Below, piece by piece: positions 1-6,946 of a stretch of 35,666 nt of DNA. Numbering within the stretch: the first letter of the stretch is position 1; each line of letters opens with the position of its first letter. The stretch comes from Crinalium sp049646245. Its GTDB lineage: Bacteria > Cyanobacteriota > Cyanobacteriia > Cyanobacteriales > PCC-9333. Below the pieces are notes generated by a model, which worked only from the letters and a program-made list of their open reading frames with translations, had not been told where the DNA came from and did not search any database. A program made the position numbers and the translations under genes. The stretch covers positions 1 to 35,666 of the forward strand of contig JBARVL010000069.1 in the NCBI GenBank assembly GCA_049646245.1, read 5' to 3'.

Positions 1-712
1 CAATGTGTTCGGGCTTGATTTCCACTTCAAGCAAACTTAGTTGATCCAGTAGTTGTAGTGCATCCCGCATTCCTCCACCAGCAGTACGCGCCAAAGCTGT
101 TAGTGCAGCTTCCTCAATCTCAATTTCTTCAAGTTCAGCTACATTGGTTAATTGTTTGGTTAAATTGGCGATTGAAACTGCTTTGAAGTTTAAGACTTGG
201 CAACGACTGACGATGGTAGGTAAAACTTTGTGCGCTTCTGTAGTGCAGAGGATAAAAATTACCTTAGCGGGTGGCTCCTCCAAGCACTTGAGTAGTGCAT
301 TAAATGCTTGTGATGATAGGCAGTGAACTTCATCAAGGATAAAGATTCGATAGCCGTGTCCTACTGGCGCTAAGTGGCTGCGTTCGATCAAGGCTCGTGC
401 ATCATCTACGCCGTTGTGACTAGCTGCATCAATCTCGCTCACATCAAGGCTACTGCTCTTTTCAATTGAACGGCACGATTGGCACTTCCCACAAGGAGTA
501 ACGGTGGGTAGTGAATTGTTAGAACAGTTTAGGGACTTAGCTAATATCCTTGCTGTTGATGTTTTGCCTGTTCCTTTCGGGCCTGTGAATAAATAAGCTG
601 GTGCAATTCTCTCCGACTTGATGGCATTCGTTAAGGTTTGACTCAAGCAGTCTTGACCGACTAAATCTGCTAATAGTTGAGGGCGGTATTTTAGAGTTAA
701 TGGCGTGTGCAT
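1..712 (-). CDS. dnaX: DNA polymerase III gamma/tau subunit, N-terminal part (clamp-loader ATPase)
   Basis: The clamp-loader motor subunit, which opens the sliding clamp and places it on primed DNA. The gene starts at 712 on the minus strand and runs off the left edge, so only about 237 codons are visible. Seen in the translation: Walker A GPKGTGKTST (residues 44-53), a zinc cluster CGKCQSC (74-80), Walker B/DEVH ILDEVHCLS (125-133), and the sensor/SRC motif IVSRCQ (167-172), followed by the lid region GGGMRDALQLLDQ. This order is diagnostic of DnaX. It lies just downstream of dnaN on the same strand, with an intrinsic terminator between them. A plasmid copy of a normally chromosomal gene is unusual. 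The C-terminal tau region cannot be judged. Confidence 0.95.
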   Translation of the reverse strand, partial: MHTPLTLKYRPQLLADLVGQDCLSQTLTNAIKSERIAPAYLFTGPKGTGKTSTARILAKSLNCSNNSLPTVTPCGKCQSCRSIEKSSSLDVSEIDAASHNGVDDARALIERSHLAPVGHGYRIFILDEVHCLSSQAFNALLKCLEEPPAKVIFILCTTEAHKVLPTIVSRCQVLNFKAVSIANLTKQLTNVAELEEIEIEEAALTALARTAGGGMRDALQLLDQLSLLEVEIKPEHI

Positions 713-741
713 TTGTTATTAGAAGTTATTCAATCTTTTTC

Positions 742-766
742 AAAAAAAAGCCCCCTTTTGGGGGCT
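742..766 (-). terminator. Intrinsic terminator after dnaN
   Basis: A seven-bp stem AGCCCCC/GGGGGCT with a four-base loop (749-766), followed on the minus strand by a run of eight T (742-749). It sits 34 bases past the dnaN stop and 30 bases before the dnaX start, so dnaX probably has its own promoter or depends on read-through. Confidence 0.85.
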
Positions 767-799
767 ATTCTTGGGCAGATAACATGGTGCTTGTTTGTA

Positions 800-2362
800 C
801 TAGCCATCTGACTGTGGCATCAACATATACTTGAAATCCATTACCAAACTTGGGTTTCCCATATTTCCAAATGGCACTAATATGACAGGACTTTCTTTGC
901 TTCCTGTCATGTTGACTTGTATTTCACTACTAGGTAAACTTTTTAGTCCTTCTGCCAAGAATCTCAAATTAAAGAGTAACGTTTCGTTTGTGGTTTCTTC
1001 ATTGTTAATGCAAGTAATAGCACCTGCTAAAACTTCTTCACCACTACCAAAATCTCTGATGATCGATAGTGATAGTTCTTGCTCTTTAACATTGATGTCA
1101 ATTTTGACAGTTTTCTCATTTTTGTCGGCTAAACTCCCTAATCTAGAGAGAGATTTAACTATTCCTGCTTTGTCAACTATTACTTGCTGGAAGCAGTTTT
1201 GCTCAAGTAATTGGGGATAGTTTGGATAATCGCCTTGTAAGCAGCGACTGACTAACTTTACCTTGCCAGATTGAAATGCGATCGTGGCTGTTTCTGGGTT
1301 GTATAGCATTTCAACTGATGTAGCCCCTGTGCTGTTTTGGATGACTAGCAGCTTTTCCATTGCCCGCGCGGGTATGGTACATTTAATTTCTTCTAGAACC
1401 TCTGTGTTCTCCTTTTTACCGATACCTTTTGTGGAAGCTTCTATAGCAGCTAAACGACTTCCATCTGTTGCTGCTAATTTGATTCTGTCTTGTTCTAGTT
1501 TGAAGAACACTCCAGTTAGTATTTGCTTAGTTTCGTCTTTACTCGCAGCAAAGATAGTGGCTTTAAGTCCCTCTTTTAAGGTTTCTGCAGGTATAGATCT
1601 TGCGATCGTAAATACTGCTGGTAATTCGGGAAATTCTTCAGTAGAGATCCCTTTGATTGAGTATCTACCAGCATCAGCATGGATGTTGATTGTATCGTTT
1701 TTCCCCGTCATTACGATTTCGCAATCGCTGGGAAATTTGCCTACAATATCTGTTAGTAGTGCGATTGGAAGTGTCGTTTCACCCTCCCCTGTCACCTTGC
1801 AGTCAACGACAGTTTGAACACCCACGCTTAAATCATAAACAGTCAAGCTACACGATTGAGTATCTTTGTTAGCTATAATTAAAGCATTGGCTAGGATTGG
1901 ATGTGTCGGTTTTGCAGGTGCAATACCTGTCAGAATATCTAAAGCTTCTTTGAGTTTTGCTTGGTTGCAAATTATCTTAATTTCTTGACTTTTGGTTTTA
2001 GTTTTAGTTGGAACAGTTGGAACAACTTTAGTTGGTTGATCAGTTGTTTCTGGTTCTGATTTTGGTTCCGACTTAGGGCTTTTTGATTCAGGAGTTTCTG
2101 TTACTACGGATGACTTTGCTGCTTCAGCTTTAGCCCTTTTAGCTGCCATCCTTTCGGCTTTGGCTCTTTTGGCATCAGCAGCCGCTAGTGCGTCAATGTC
2201 ATCATCAATGTCAACGTCAATATCAATATCATCAGTAATACCTGAAGAGGAAGCAATAGTCGCTCCTACTTTGTTTTTACTACCATCAGTAGTAGTTGTT
2301 GTTTTCTTTTTGGTAGTACCTGTTTTGCTATCGGTTGCAGGAGCTTTTTGGATGGTATTCAT
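800..2362 (-). CDS. dnaN: DNA polymerase III beta sliding clamp with a long N-terminal extension
   Basis: The processivity clamp that tethers polymerase to DNA. The conserved clamp fold begins around residue 143 of the longest frame (EIKIICNQAKLKEALDIL) and runs to a typical C-terminus (MDFKYMLMPQ). Recognisable pieces include TDGSRLA, CLQGDYPNYPQLL and the final VILVPFGN..YMLMP. About 120-140 residues of low-complexity sequence precede the clamp: Thr/Lys, then an Asp-rich stretch DIDIDVDIDDDIDALAAADA, an Ala/Lys/Arg helix and a Pro/Glu/Lys linker. Ordinary DnaN is about 370-390 residues and lacks this. The frame is open to an ATG at 2419, but its first 19 codons overlap a terminator-like hairpin, so I prefer the ATG at 2362. 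Neither start has a clear Shine-Dalgarno. It pairs with dnaX downstream. Confidence 0.93.
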   Translation of the reverse strand: MNTIQKAPATDSKTGTTKKKTTTTTDGSKNKVGATIASSSGITDDIDIDVDIDDDIDALAAADAKRAKAERMAAKRAKAEAAKSSVVTETPESKSPKSEPKSEPETTDQPTKVVPTVPTKTKTKSQEIKIICNQAKLKEALDILTGIAPAKPTHPILANALIIANKDTQSCSLTVYDLSVGVQTVVDCKVTGEGETTLPIALLTDIVGKFPSDCEIVMTGKNDTINIHADAGRYSIKGISTEEFPELPAVFTIARSIPAETLKEGLKATIFAASKDETKQILTGVFFKLEQDRIKLAATDGSRLAAIEASTKGIGKKENTEVLEEIKCTIPARAMEKLLVIQNSTGATSVEMLYNPETATIAFQSGKVKLVSRCLQGDYPNYPQLLEQNCFQQVIVDKAGIVKSLSRLGSLADKNEKTVKIDINVKEQELSLSIIRDFGSGEEVLAGAITCINNEETTNETLLFNLRFLAEGLKSLPSSEIQVNMTGSKESPVILVPFGNMGNPSLVMDFKYMLMPQSDG

Positions 2363-2383
2363 TTGTTTTGTAGGCTTAATTTC

Positions 2384-2408
2384 AAAAAAAAAGGCGGCTA
2401 TTGCCGCC
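2384..2408 (-). terminator. Terminator-like hairpin in the dnaN leader (possible attenuator)
   Basis: A six-bp GC-only stem GGCGGC/GCCGCC with a four-base loop, followed on the minus strand by nine T. It lies 22 bases before the preferred dnaN start (2362), and inside the coding frame if translation starts at 2419. No other minus-strand gene lies close upstream, so it most likely acts on dnaN itself. Confidence 0.7.
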
Positions 2409-2531
2409 AAGTTCAACATAATCTTGTTATCGAATTTGTAGTTATTTTAGAGTTTTAAAGGAATATCTTCATGTAGTATAAGTTGTTTTGCGATACTATT
2501 TTTTTAGCTGTACTTTGCCTACTGCGTATTC

Positions 2532-2605
2532 AGGCGATAGGGCATTCGCCCCGCTAAAGCCTCCGGCATATGCACGCGATGTCTACGACGGGCTACGCCT
2601 ACGCA
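2532..2605. repeat. Cyanobacterial interspersed repeat
   Basis: A GC-richer island in an AT-rich gap, containing the GGGCTACGCCTACGC motif and GCGATGTCTACGACGG, a combination familiar from dispersed repeats of filamentous cyanobacteria. It begins with a small hairpin (GGCGA...TCGCC). No gene is visible in the 2420-2760 gap around it. Confidence 0.55.
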
Positions 2606-2754
2606 CAACTATTTCGTTATTTTGTATTCAATAAGACTTAAGTATTTTTCACGATCAACAATTTGATGTGTAATTTAATACATTGTCGGCTTAAAAAGAA
2701 TGACAGGAACTCATTTTTTTGTGTAGAAAGAGTAAATTTACTGTCATTTCATAT

Positions 2755-2760
2755 TAGTTT
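2755..2760. repeat. Left copy of 6-bp flanking direct repeat TAGTTT
   Basis: TAGTTT directly abuts the left inverted repeat of the mini-element. The same six bases directly follow the right end at 4157-4162, as expected of a target-site duplication. Confidence 0.5.
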
Positions 2761-2912
2761 TGTAAAATAACAATAAAGTTGGAAACTGGTTAACGCCTCA
2801 AAGCCTTAACTTTCCGTATTTAGCTCACTATTATACAAAAATAAAGTTGGAAACTCTATTACAGCATAGTGCTTTCAACTGTTGATCTCAAAAACAATAA
2901 AATTGGAAACTC
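2761..2912 (+). repeat. Left-end repeat cluster, three spaced copies
   Basis: Copies of (ACA)ATAAAGTTGGAAACT at 2770-2787, 2838-2856 and 2894-2912; the third has AAAATTGG in place of AAAGTTGG. Spacing is 68 and 56 bp. The outermost copy is part of the terminal inverted repeat. Spacers are unrelated and too irregular for a CRISPR array. Confidence 0.8.
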
Positions 2913-3203
2913 ATACTACAATGTTTACGGGTATTGAGGCTATATTCTAATCCTGTTGACAAAACATTACAAAGCAATTCAGAAAAAGTAAAAACCTAAT
3001 TCTGGATCTAAGTTGAAAATTTTTCTATTTCTATATATGTTTCTACCTTGTAATATCCCTATAATGTTACTTGCTATACAGCACTTGTTTGACGGCACTG
3101 CTGCCCTGGCGCGAACTGCACCAAAAAAGTTGCATTGACTAACAAGTGAAAAAGCGCGTTTAGAGCTAAAATGATTAAACAGAACAAAGCAGGTGTAATG
3201 ATC

Positions 3204-3476
3204 ATGCAGGCTATTTTTTGGACTGGAGAAGAAGTTGCCCAAAGAGCCAAACACTTTTACGAAAATGGCATTCGTCAACAAGTGGAGTGTGATGATAACA
3301 TTGGCAAGATGATTGTGATTGATGCGGAAACGGGCGAATATGGAATTGATAAAACTGGTGTAGAAACAGCATTAAAGTTAAAGCATCAAAAACCCAATGC
3401 CAGATTATTTACGATGCGGATTGGTTATGATGTTGCTGTCAGCTTTGGGGGAGCAAGCGAGCGTACTGTCAAATGA
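3204..3476 (+). CDS. Small conserved-looking protein, first gene of the mini-element operon
   Basis: About 90 residues. I do not recognise a named family, although the pattern MIVIDAETGEYGIDKTGVETALKL...ARLFTMRIGYDVAVSFGG is well formed and looks like a real cyanobacterial protein. It ends in ATGA, overlapping the start of the aspartic protease gene, so the two are translationally coupled. The frame is open from an ATG at 3171. I prefer the ATG at 3204 (MQAIFWTGEE) because AGG at 3191-3193 is at a suitable distance; 3198 is also possible. It could be a regulator, partner or substrate of the downstream protease, but nothing in the sequence decides this. Confidence 0.75.
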   Translation: MQAIFWTGEEVAQRAKHFYENGIRQQVECDDNIGKMIVIDAETGEYGIDKTGVETALKLKHQKPNARLFTMRIGYDVAVSFGGASERTVK

Positions 3477-3853
3477 TTAAAGGAAAATTGATTGACAGGA
3501 AAGCCGTAGTGCCAGTAATTTTTCGTTTACCGACACAACCAGATTTTTCTATTGATTTTATTATTGATACTGGATTCAACGACCATCTTACCTTACCACC
3601 ACAAGCCGTCAGTGCGATGAATCTGCCGTTATATTCCACTACGCTTGCCAGATTAGCCGATGGTAGGGAGGCGTTATTATCTATTCATTTAGCAACAATT
3701 GTTTGGGACGATCAAGAAAAAGTAGTTCCTATTTTAGCATCTGGTTTTAAACCTTTATTGGGAACAGCTTTGATGGAAGGATATCATCTAGAGATTGATT
3801 TTGAAGACAATGGTTTAGTTTCGTTACAACAAATCCCACCGTCAATTTTATAG
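3473..3853 (+). CDS. Clan AA retropepsin-like aspartic protease, DTGF type
   Basis: A 126-residue, single-domain protein of the clan AA fold. The catalytic motif FIIDTGFNDHLTLP lies near residues 29-42 (nucleophile in DTG), and the second hydrophobic-glycine motif PLLGTALMEG lies near 95-104, the usual distance for a retropepsin monomer. Such proteins are expected to work as homodimers, each chain giving one Asp. The DTGF signature matches a family of small bacterial and archaeal proteases often encoded beside another small gene, as here, where it overlaps the upstream gene by four bases. The substrate is unknown. Both genes lie inside the inverted-repeat element and are its only visible cargo. 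Confidence 0.85.
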   Translation: MIKGKLIDRKAVVPVIFRLPTQPDFSIDFIIDTGFNDHLTLPPQAVSAMNLPLYSTTLARLADGREALLSIHLATIVWDDQEKVVPILASGFKPLLGTALMEGYHLEIDFEDNGLVSLQQIPPSIL

Positions 3854-4108
3854 ATTCAAGTTGAGGAGCTTCTTCCGTTCGCTCTTCGTCTCGCTTCTAA
3901 GGCTTAAGCGAGGCTTATCGCTCTCTGGGACAAGTGGGGCGATCGCGCGGACGATGAAAATGGCAAAGAAGCATTTTATTTGGCTTACACCTAACCGCAC
4001 TAATACTTGAAGTTAAGTACAACTGAAAAAAATACCAGCCAGATTTTATGGCTGGTCAAATAGCTAAAGGTACACATAACTTCAGTTGGTTCACAGAATT
4101 ACTTAGTT
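3854..4108. other. Non-coding stretch with GC-rich repeat-like island and a possible gene scrap
   Basis: A GC-rich patch (about 3865-3945) of short inverted motifs around TCGCTTCTAAGGCTTAAGCGA and a HIP1 site resembles dispersed cyanobacterial repeats. A 28-codon open stretch at 3908-3994 (reading ...LWDKWGDRADDENGKEAFYLAYT then stop) looks slightly protein-like but has no start codon, so it may be the tail of a lost gene or chance. Confidence 0.35.
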
Positions 4109-4156
4109 GAGTTTCCAACTTTATTGTTGAGTTTCCAACTTTATTGTCATTTTACA
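4109..4156 (-). repeat. Right-end repeat cluster, tandem copies plus terminal tip
   Basis: Two head-to-tail copies of the 20-bp unit TTGAGTTTCCAACTTTATTG (4107-4126 and 4127-4146), inverted relative to the left-end copies, followed by the tip ending TTTTACA at 4156. The outer copy plus tip mirrors 2761-2787 with one mismatch. Confidence 0.8.
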
Positions 4157-4162
4157 TAGTTT
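4157..4162. repeat. Right copy of 6-bp flanking direct repeat TAGTTT
   Basis: Immediately follows the right tip (ACA) and matches 2755-2760. It ends directly before the stop codon of the helicase gene. Confidence 0.5.
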
Positions 4163-5533
4163 TTAGCTAGTGATTAACACCCTATTTTTTGCGCGTGAAG
4201 CACCCACATACCATAGTTGGTTACATTCTCGGACGCTACCGTTTTGTCCGTATGCTTTCCGGTTAATGTCTTTTCCGTCAATACCAACTTCTTCAAAGGT
4301 TGAACCTTGAGAATTATGCACAGTTAGCGCCCAACAGTTACGAACATCTGCAAAGATTTCGCTATGCTCGTACCAAGCTTTCCAAAGTACGGGATTACTT
4401 TTGGCACTTTTGAGTAACCGCGCATTATCCTTATCAAATGACTCTTTTCCATCCTCATGCAGACAATAAACCTGTCTTGTATCACTTCCGCCGCAGTCAT
4501 CATCGTAGTCGGTTCTCACTTCGAGCTTCCAGGCAGCATATCCAGCGTAGAAGTCTTCTTCTACGTCTGTGATTTGGAACTCAGTGGAGGTTGGGAAGAT
4601 TGTCGTCTTTCCGTCCGGCGCAATGATTGGGCTGCGGGCGATTAGTCTCTCGCCGTCAAGGAACCTGGGTGCATTTTTTCCGTAAACGAATTTGCGGACT
4701 TGGCTGTTCCAGTAGTCTACCCGCTTGTTCGTGTAACATAGCATCCTATAGCAATCGGGGTTGCTATCAAATTTGGTGGCAAACTTTTTCAGATTGTATT
4801 TCAGTAGGGTTTCTTGCCCTACAATTAGCGCACCGTTCTTTTTGTCAGCCGATTTCAAACTAAATGGTTTGAACACTTCTCTAGTTTTGAGTGTTTGTCG
4901 GCAAGCTGTGACGAACTCTAGCAAGGGAGAGTCAGCACCTTGTCTAACTACTTCTGTTAGTACCGCTTTGTTCTTGAGGCTGAATGATGGCGATCGCCTC
5001 TCGTTGACTCCACTGCTGGAAACTGGAGGTAACTGACCAGGATCACCCATTACGATTATTTTAGTCCCTCCATCAAATAGGGAGTTGTTTTGGTTTATCT
5101 GCTTTTTGATTATTTCCCATAGTTCGGTGGAAACCATTGAGCATTCGTCCAGTACGACCACATCGTAGTAATGTAAATTGTTCTGGGATACTTGTTTTAG
5201 CACTTTCTCAGTTCCAACCTTAACAGGTGCTAATCCCAGTAGTTGATGAATCGTACACAAATCTGCTCGAATTAATTTCTTTTTTGACATTTTTCTTAAC
5301 ACGCCCAACGCTTTATTAGTTGGAGCAGTCAAGACGACTTTTTTACCTAAATATTTCAACTTTTCAATCAAGTTGAAAATCACGGTGGATTTCCCTGTTC
5401 CGGCGTATCCGTACAATCCGAAGAATAGTTCTGGGGAGTCGATGAATGCCTCCATTTTTTGAAGGGCTTTTGACTGTTGTACAGTTAGTTGCAAATGAGT
5501 TACTTTGTTGTTTGAACCTAGTACTAACACCAT
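4163..5533 (-). CDS. SF1 DNA helicase, Dda/RecD-like
   Basis: A 456-residue superfamily 1 ATPase with all main motifs: Walker A GYAGTGKST (42-50), motif Ia VVLTAPTNKA (66-75), Walker B VVLDECSM (126-133), motif III GDPGQLPPV (163-171), motif IV-region LTEVVRQG, motif V LTVHNSQGSTFEE and motif VI YVGASRAKNRVLI near the C-terminus. The size and motif spacing fit 5'-3' helicases of the phage T4 Dda / RecD2 / Pif1 group more than full RecD subunits. It would unwind DNA ahead of replication or repair. The start at 5533 has a good Shine-Dalgarno (AAGGAAGG). A 22-bp perfect palindrome lies 36 bp upstream. The mini-element sits directly after its stop codon without harming the frame. Confidence 0.9.
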   Translation of the reverse strand: MVLVLGSNNKVTHLQLTVQQSKALQKMEAFIDSPELFFGLYGYAGTGKSTVIFNLIEKLKYLGKKVVLTAPTNKALGVLRKMSKKKLIRADLCTIHQLLGLAPVKVGTEKVLKQVSQNNLHYYDVVVLDECSMVSTELWEIIKKQINQNNSLFDGGTKIIVMGDPGQLPPVSSSGVNERRSPSFSLKNKAVLTEVVRQGADSPLLEFVTACRQTLKTREVFKPFSLKSADKKNGALIVGQETLLKYNLKKFATKFDSNPDCYRMLCYTNKRVDYWNSQVRKFVYGKNAPRFLDGERLIARSPIIAPDGKTTIFPTSTEFQITDVEEDFYAGYAAWKLEVRTDYDDDCGGSDTRQVYCLHEDGKESFDKDNARLLKSAKSNPVLWKAWYEHSEIFADVRNCWALTVHNSQGSTFEEVGIDGKDINRKAYGQNGSVRECNQLWYVGASRAKNRVLITS

Positions 5534-5568
5534 TTTTAAACCTTCCTTTTATCCAAACCATTGATGTC

Positions 5569-5590
5569 AATACCAGCGATCGCTGGTATT
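5569..5590. promoter_or_regulatory. Perfect 22-bp palindrome around HIP1, upstream of the helicase gene
   Basis: Seven-base arms AATACCA/TGGTATT flank GCGATCGC. It lies 36-57 bp before the helicase start codon. It could be an operator, an mRNA leader hairpin or an extended HIP1 site; no T-run follows, so a terminator is unlikely. Confidence 0.5.
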
Positions 5591-5753
5591 AGACTCAATG
5601 CTTTTAAAAAAGTAAATTTATGATTTTTACCATAAAGTGCCGAATTCGCAGTATTGTGTTTCCGAATTTAACTTACTATTTTATATAGATGGAGTTTAAA
5701 TATAAAATTTGAAAAATTTAAACCCTAGTATAATTACTAAGGTTTAAATTTAG

Positions 5754-5924
5754 TTAAATATTTTCTATCCACATTTTTGCGACTTCAATCGTAGCCCAAC
5801 CATGAGCTACAATTATTACTTTGTTGAACAGTTTTATGTGGTCAAATGTCCACCCAAATCTTTTGTAATTTTGTGGTTGATTCCACTGTTCTACTATTGA
5901 AAATTGAACCCAGATCATTTTCAT
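5754..5924 (-). CDS. Small protein, 56 residues, strong ribosome-binding site
   Basis: A short gene that reads MKMIWVQFSIVEQWNQPQNY and ends ...ATIEVAKMWIENI. A textbook Shine-Dalgarno AGGAG (in TTTAGGAGCAAACAAT) stands seven bases before the ATG, supporting real translation. It is rich in Trp (five) and aromatic residues, has no obvious signal peptide or membrane helix, and I do not recognise a family. It lies upstream of the helicase gene on the same strand, with a 220-bp AT-rich gap between them, and has an inverted repeat 31 bp before its start. Confidence 0.6.
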   Translation of the reverse strand: MKMIWVQFSIVEQWNQPQNYKRFGWTFDHIKLFNKVIIVAHGWATIEVAKMWIENI

Positions 5925-5954
5925 ATTGTTTGCTCCTAAATCCTTATTCTATAG

Positions 5955-5986
5955 ATGCGAAGCGAAGCGCGACGAGTCGTTCGCAT
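5955..5986. promoter_or_regulatory. Inverted repeat upstream of the small gene
   Basis: Arms ATGCGAA/TTCGCAT enclose a GC-rich loop with GCGAAGCGCGACGAG. It lies 31-62 bp before the 56-residue gene, a position like the palindromes before the helicase, TGT-like and DUF4326 genes. A dispersed repeat is the alternative. Confidence 0.35.
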
Positions 5987-6008
5987 TCCTCACCCACTAC
6001 CTTTAAGA

Positions 6009-6041
6009 TGTAAAACCCCCGTATCGGACGGGGATTTTACA
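6009..6041 (-). terminator. Intrinsic terminator after the acidic membrane-anchored protein
   Basis: A near-perfect hairpin, TGTAAAA + CCCCGT / ACGGGG + TTTTACA around a five-base loop, starting two bases past the stop codon at 6044. The A/T flanks make it possibly bidirectional. Confidence 0.75.
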
Positions 6042-6043
6042 CT

Positions 6044-6715
6044 TTAGCTAACAGCTTTCAAATTGCGCTTTGTGGTTTTTGTTGTTGGCTTTTTGGTGCT
6101 GGGTTTTGATTCAGATGCGATCGCATCTTTAATGATTCCCATAACCATTTCTGGTTCTTTGGCAACTCTATTTTTGATTTCTGCCCTTAATTGGCTAACA
6201 GGCTTGCTGGCTCCGTTAACGCTTTGGCTTATCTTTAGTTCGGGATTTAATTTTGTTAATTTTCCAGCAACTTTCTTGCAGATTGTCACTGGCAACTTGT
6301 CCAGATCTATATCGTTACTAACTAAGGTTAAGGTTGTTTCAACTACTGCAATTGCTTCGTCAATCTTAGCCGTTTCATCATTTTCAATTAGTTCAGCAGT
6401 TTCTTCAACTGGTTCAACTATTAGAATCGTTTCGTCAATCTCAGCCGTTTCAATCTCAGCCGTTCCATCAGCTTCGATTGTTTCAACTGGTTCAATTTCT
6501 GCAATTGTGATTGCTACTTCGGTCGCATCCCATAAGTCGCACTCTACTTCTTCGTTTACAGTATTGACTATAGTTGGTGGTGCTATTGTTACGGTTTCAG
6601 TTTTTACCGTTGTTGTAACAGCTTTAGGCGCTTTAGGCTTGGGCTGGTACATTACTAAACTCATGCCCACAGTTGTCATAATTCCAACTAATGTTGAGAA
6701 AATTAGGTCTTCCAT
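6044..6715 (-). CDS. Membrane-anchored acidic protein of unknown function
   Basis: A 223-residue protein I do not recognise. One N-terminal hydrophobic segment (about residues 5-24, IFSTLVGIMTTVGMSLVMY) suggests a membrane anchor with the body in the cytoplasm or periplasm. The middle (about 55-130) is very acidic and Thr/Ile/Val-rich, with degenerate repeats of the type (V/A)ETAEIDETI. The last 75 residues become folded-looking (LPVTICKKVAGKLTKLNPELKI...LRAEIKNRVAKEPEMVMGIIKDAIASE) and finish in a basic Lys/Thr tail. The acidic linker followed by a basic tail could let it hold DNA or a protein near the membrane, but this is inference. It ends at a strong terminator and starts with a weak GGAA ribosome site. 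Confidence 0.7.
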   Translation of the reverse strand: MEDLIFSTLVGIMTTVGMSLVMYQPKPKAPKAVTTTVKTETVTIAPPTIVNTVNEEVECDLWDATEVAITIAEIEPVETIEADGTAEIETAEIDETILIVEPVEETAELIENDETAKIDEAIAVVETTLTLVSNDIDLDKLPVTICKKVAGKLTKLNPELKISQSVNGASKPVSQLRAEIKNRVAKEPEMVMGIIKDAIASESKPSTKKPTTKTTKRNLKAVS

Positions 6716-6946
6716 TTTTTTGATTCCTTTATTTGTTATTAACCTGCTTGATGTAGTGATAAGTCAGGTTACTGTTCACTTTCTACACTGCGTTAGCAGT
6801 TCCGAATCTTGTCTAATTAATACTTCTTGTCTGAATCAAGAGTATAACTTTTTCTATAGTTTTGCTTACTCTTGATCCAGTTATAAACATTGTTAACCTA
6901 GCATTGATTGATTTAATTTGTCAACAGTTTTGTACGGTTTATAAAA
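6716..6946. other. Intergenic gap, no gene seen
   Basis: AT-rich. It holds a loose inverted repeat AACCTG...CAGGTT (about 6743-6771) upstream of the acidic protein gene and nothing else I can support. Confidence 0.4.

Larger units (their letters stand above)
2761..4156. mobile_element. Mini-transposon-like element, 1396 bp, without transposase
   Basis: The ends form an inverted repeat of 27 bp with one mismatch (2761-2787 against 4130-4156), beginning TGTAAAAT and ending with the shared core ACAATAAAGTTGGAAACT. The core recurs inside the left end at two more, spaced positions and inside the right end as a tight tandem copy, all pointing inward. TAGTTT flanks both sides. The arrangement (TGT...ACA tips, spaced sites at one end, packed sites at the other) resembles ends of Tn7-like and related DDE transposons, where repeats bind the transposase. 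No transposase is present, so mobility would depend on one elsewhere. The cargo is a two-gene plus-strand operon. The right end lies 6 bp past the helicase stop codon. Confidence 0.6.

Noticed and set aside
831..1817. Long plus-strand frames opposite dnaN
   Set aside because: The minus strand encodes an unmistakable sliding clamp; the opposite frames are shadows without ribosome sites.
2761..2912. Three GTTGGAAACT-containing repeats looking like a CRISPR array
   Set aside because: Repeats are about 18 bp, spacers are 38-52 bp and unequal, one copy is degenerate, and inverted copies lie at the other side of the gene pair. This is a transposon-end or iteron pattern; no cas gene is present.
2979..3281. 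Minus-strand 100-codon frame overlapping the start of the mini-element operon
   Set aside because: It overlaps the better-supported plus-strand gene, has no ribosome site, and its translation has no family-like features.
3908..3994. Tail of a lost protein-coding gene (LWDKWGDRADDENGKEAFYLAYT)
   Set aside because: Only 28 codons after an in-frame stop, no start codon and no recognised family; left as a remark in the gap entry.
2761..4156. The repeats as replication iterons of the plasmid origin
   Set aside because: No Rep gene, DnaA box cluster or strongly AT-rich unwinding region adjoins them, and their inverted placement with flanking TAGTTT fits element ends better. Not fully excluded.
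6063..6875. Plus-strand open frame of 270 codons opposite the acidic protein gene
   Set aside because: Composition (Ser/Val/Thr/Ile runs) is the mirror of the acidic repeats on the minus strand; the minus-strand frame has a start, a ribosome site and a terminator.
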